Source: Magnetospirillum sp. (GTDB lineage Bacteria; Pseudomonadota; Alphaproteobacteria; Rhodospirillales; Magnetospirillaceae). Taken from it: a DNA stretch of 64,000 nucleotides. Below the pieces are notes generated by a model, which saw only the letters and a list, made by a program, of their open reading frames with translations, was not told where the DNA came from and searched no databases. Where the stretch lies: NCBI GenBank assembly GCA_024707145.1, contig JANQAI010000008.1, forward strand, positions 62,001-126,000, in the 5' to 3' direction. Positions 63,448-64,000 of the stretch are shown piece after piece. How positions within the stretch are numbered: position 1 is the stretch's first letter; each line of letters starts with the position of its first letter. Position numbers and translations under genes: made by a program.

Positions 63448-63680
63448 ATCACCCTCGCAATAACATCGAACTCCAGCGTCAAAAATTACAACGGAACACT
63501 ATATTTATATTTACGCTTCATCAAAAGAATAACCGCTTTTACCACACCTATTCTCTTGGCGTGGCAACGGCGTGACACCGGGGGCAGCAACCTGAAGGAG
63601 AAATTTAGGTTTTACAGGCGAATAGCCAGAACTTTGCTGGTTCTGTCGAAGAATTGGGCGCTCAGCCACAGCCTCCCAGA

Positions 63681-63716
63681 AAAACAGCCGCAGGACCTTG
63701 CGGTCCTGCGGCTGTT
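63681..63716 (-). terminator. Rho-independent terminator of the sulfurtransferase gene
   Basis: AACAGCCGCAGGACC and GGTCCTGCGGCTGTT (15 bp, perfect) around TTGC; on the minus strand TTTTTCT follows. The A/T-rich stretch 63448-63600 upstream carries no gene. Confidence 0.85.
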
Positions 63717-63744
63717 TGTGGTCCTCTTCAAGAACGGCGGGGGT

Positions 63745-64000
63745 CTAGCCGACCACTGCCACCGCCTCGGGATGGTTGCCCCATTCGGCCCAGGACCCGT
63801 CATAGACGGCCACGTCCTCGCGGCCCAGCAGGTAGAGCGCCAGCGCCAGCACGCAGGCGGTGATGCCCGACCCGCAGCTGGCCACCACCGGCCGGGAAAA
63901 ATCCAGACCGGCGGCCTCGAAGCGCGCCCGCAACTCGGCGGCCGGCTTCATGGTGTGGGTGGCGGCGTCGATCAGGTCGGCGAAGGGCACGTTCAGCGCC
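63745..64000 (-). CDS. sseA: 3-mercaptopyruvate sulfurtransferase (C-terminal part, cut by window edge)
   Basis: The last ~84 residues of a two-domain rhodanese: NVPFADLIDAATHTMKPAAELRARFEAAGLD, then VVASCGSGITACVLALALYLLGREDVAVYDGSWAEWG. CGSGITAC is the active-site loop (CGSG(V/I)TA) that separates mercaptopyruvate sulfurtransferases from thiosulfate types. Both the catalytic Cys and the C-terminal GSWAEWG are present. The start lies outside the window. Confidence 0.9.
   Translation of the reverse strand, partial: ALNVPFADLIDAATHTMKPAAELRARFEAAGLDFSRPVVASCGSGITACVLALALYLLGREDVAVYDGSWAEWGNHPEAVAVVG

Overview
The window is GC-rich, gene-dense DNA from an alphaproteobacterium. A GapR/DUF2312 gene, a CysNC fusion and a group 3b [NiFe] hydrogenase fit a Magnetospirillum-like member of the Rhodospirillales. 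The genus is an inference from gene content, not a database match. No tRNA or rRNA gene was recognised.

Layout. 1-12 kb: end of an RsbQ-like hydrolase, a hydrogenase maturation protease coupled to an EpmC-like metalloprotein, a flavin reductase, a DUF559 endonuclease-like gene between REP-like palindromes, the hydBGDA hydrogenase operon (minus strand) and a divergent Rrf2 regulator, then a radical SAM protein, a PRC-barrel protein, glutathione reductase and a PAS histidine kinase. 12-18.5 kb: sulfate assimilation (sulfite reductase-cysH-cysD-cysNC) and a divergent rhodanese. 18.7-34.9 kb: cell-wall enzymes, two-component proteins, folK-folB, gapR, single-domain response regulators, two methyltransferases, a CBS/DUF294 protein and the DUF485-actP acetate symporter pair. 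35.2-42.3 kb: a mobile island with a tyrosine integrase, TacAT-, PIN/Phd- and HEPN/MNT-type modules, mobC plus a broken relaxase, and a DUF932 protein. 42.5-54.0 kb: a complete type I-C CRISPR-Cas locus (cas3, cas5c, cas8c, cas7c, cas4, cas1, cas2) with 49 spacers. 54.1-63.4 kb: an RNA-repair-like island (rtcB, CCA-adding enzyme, PF10127-type nucleotidyltransferase, DUF3841 and small unknown genes) bounded by a WYL regulator. The window ends in an sseA-type sulfurtransferase.

The most striking signal is in the 615-bp gap between cas3 and cas5. A lone degenerate CRISPR repeat lies on the minus strand (44686-44717). The sequence after it partly matches a -35/-10 promoter-like segment 60 bp away (44778-44804), with mismatches at positions 6, 12 and 18, the positions flipped out in type I crRNA pairing. 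That promoter points at a very short, highly structured gene with an ideal Shine-Dalgarno and a 10-codon ORF ending in the rare codons AGA ATA. This is the architecture of a CreTA-type, crRNA-like-RNA-regulated toxin module that would guard the Cas proteins.

Caution: at least 15 genes carry single-base frameshifts. Seven have one extra pyrimidine inside GAGCT (six read GAGCCTG, one GAGTCTC), including housekeeping genes, so most are probably systematic sequencing or polishing errors. Two larger lesions look real: a 13-bp tandem duplication in the relaxase gene and a deletion of about 23 bp in rtcB.
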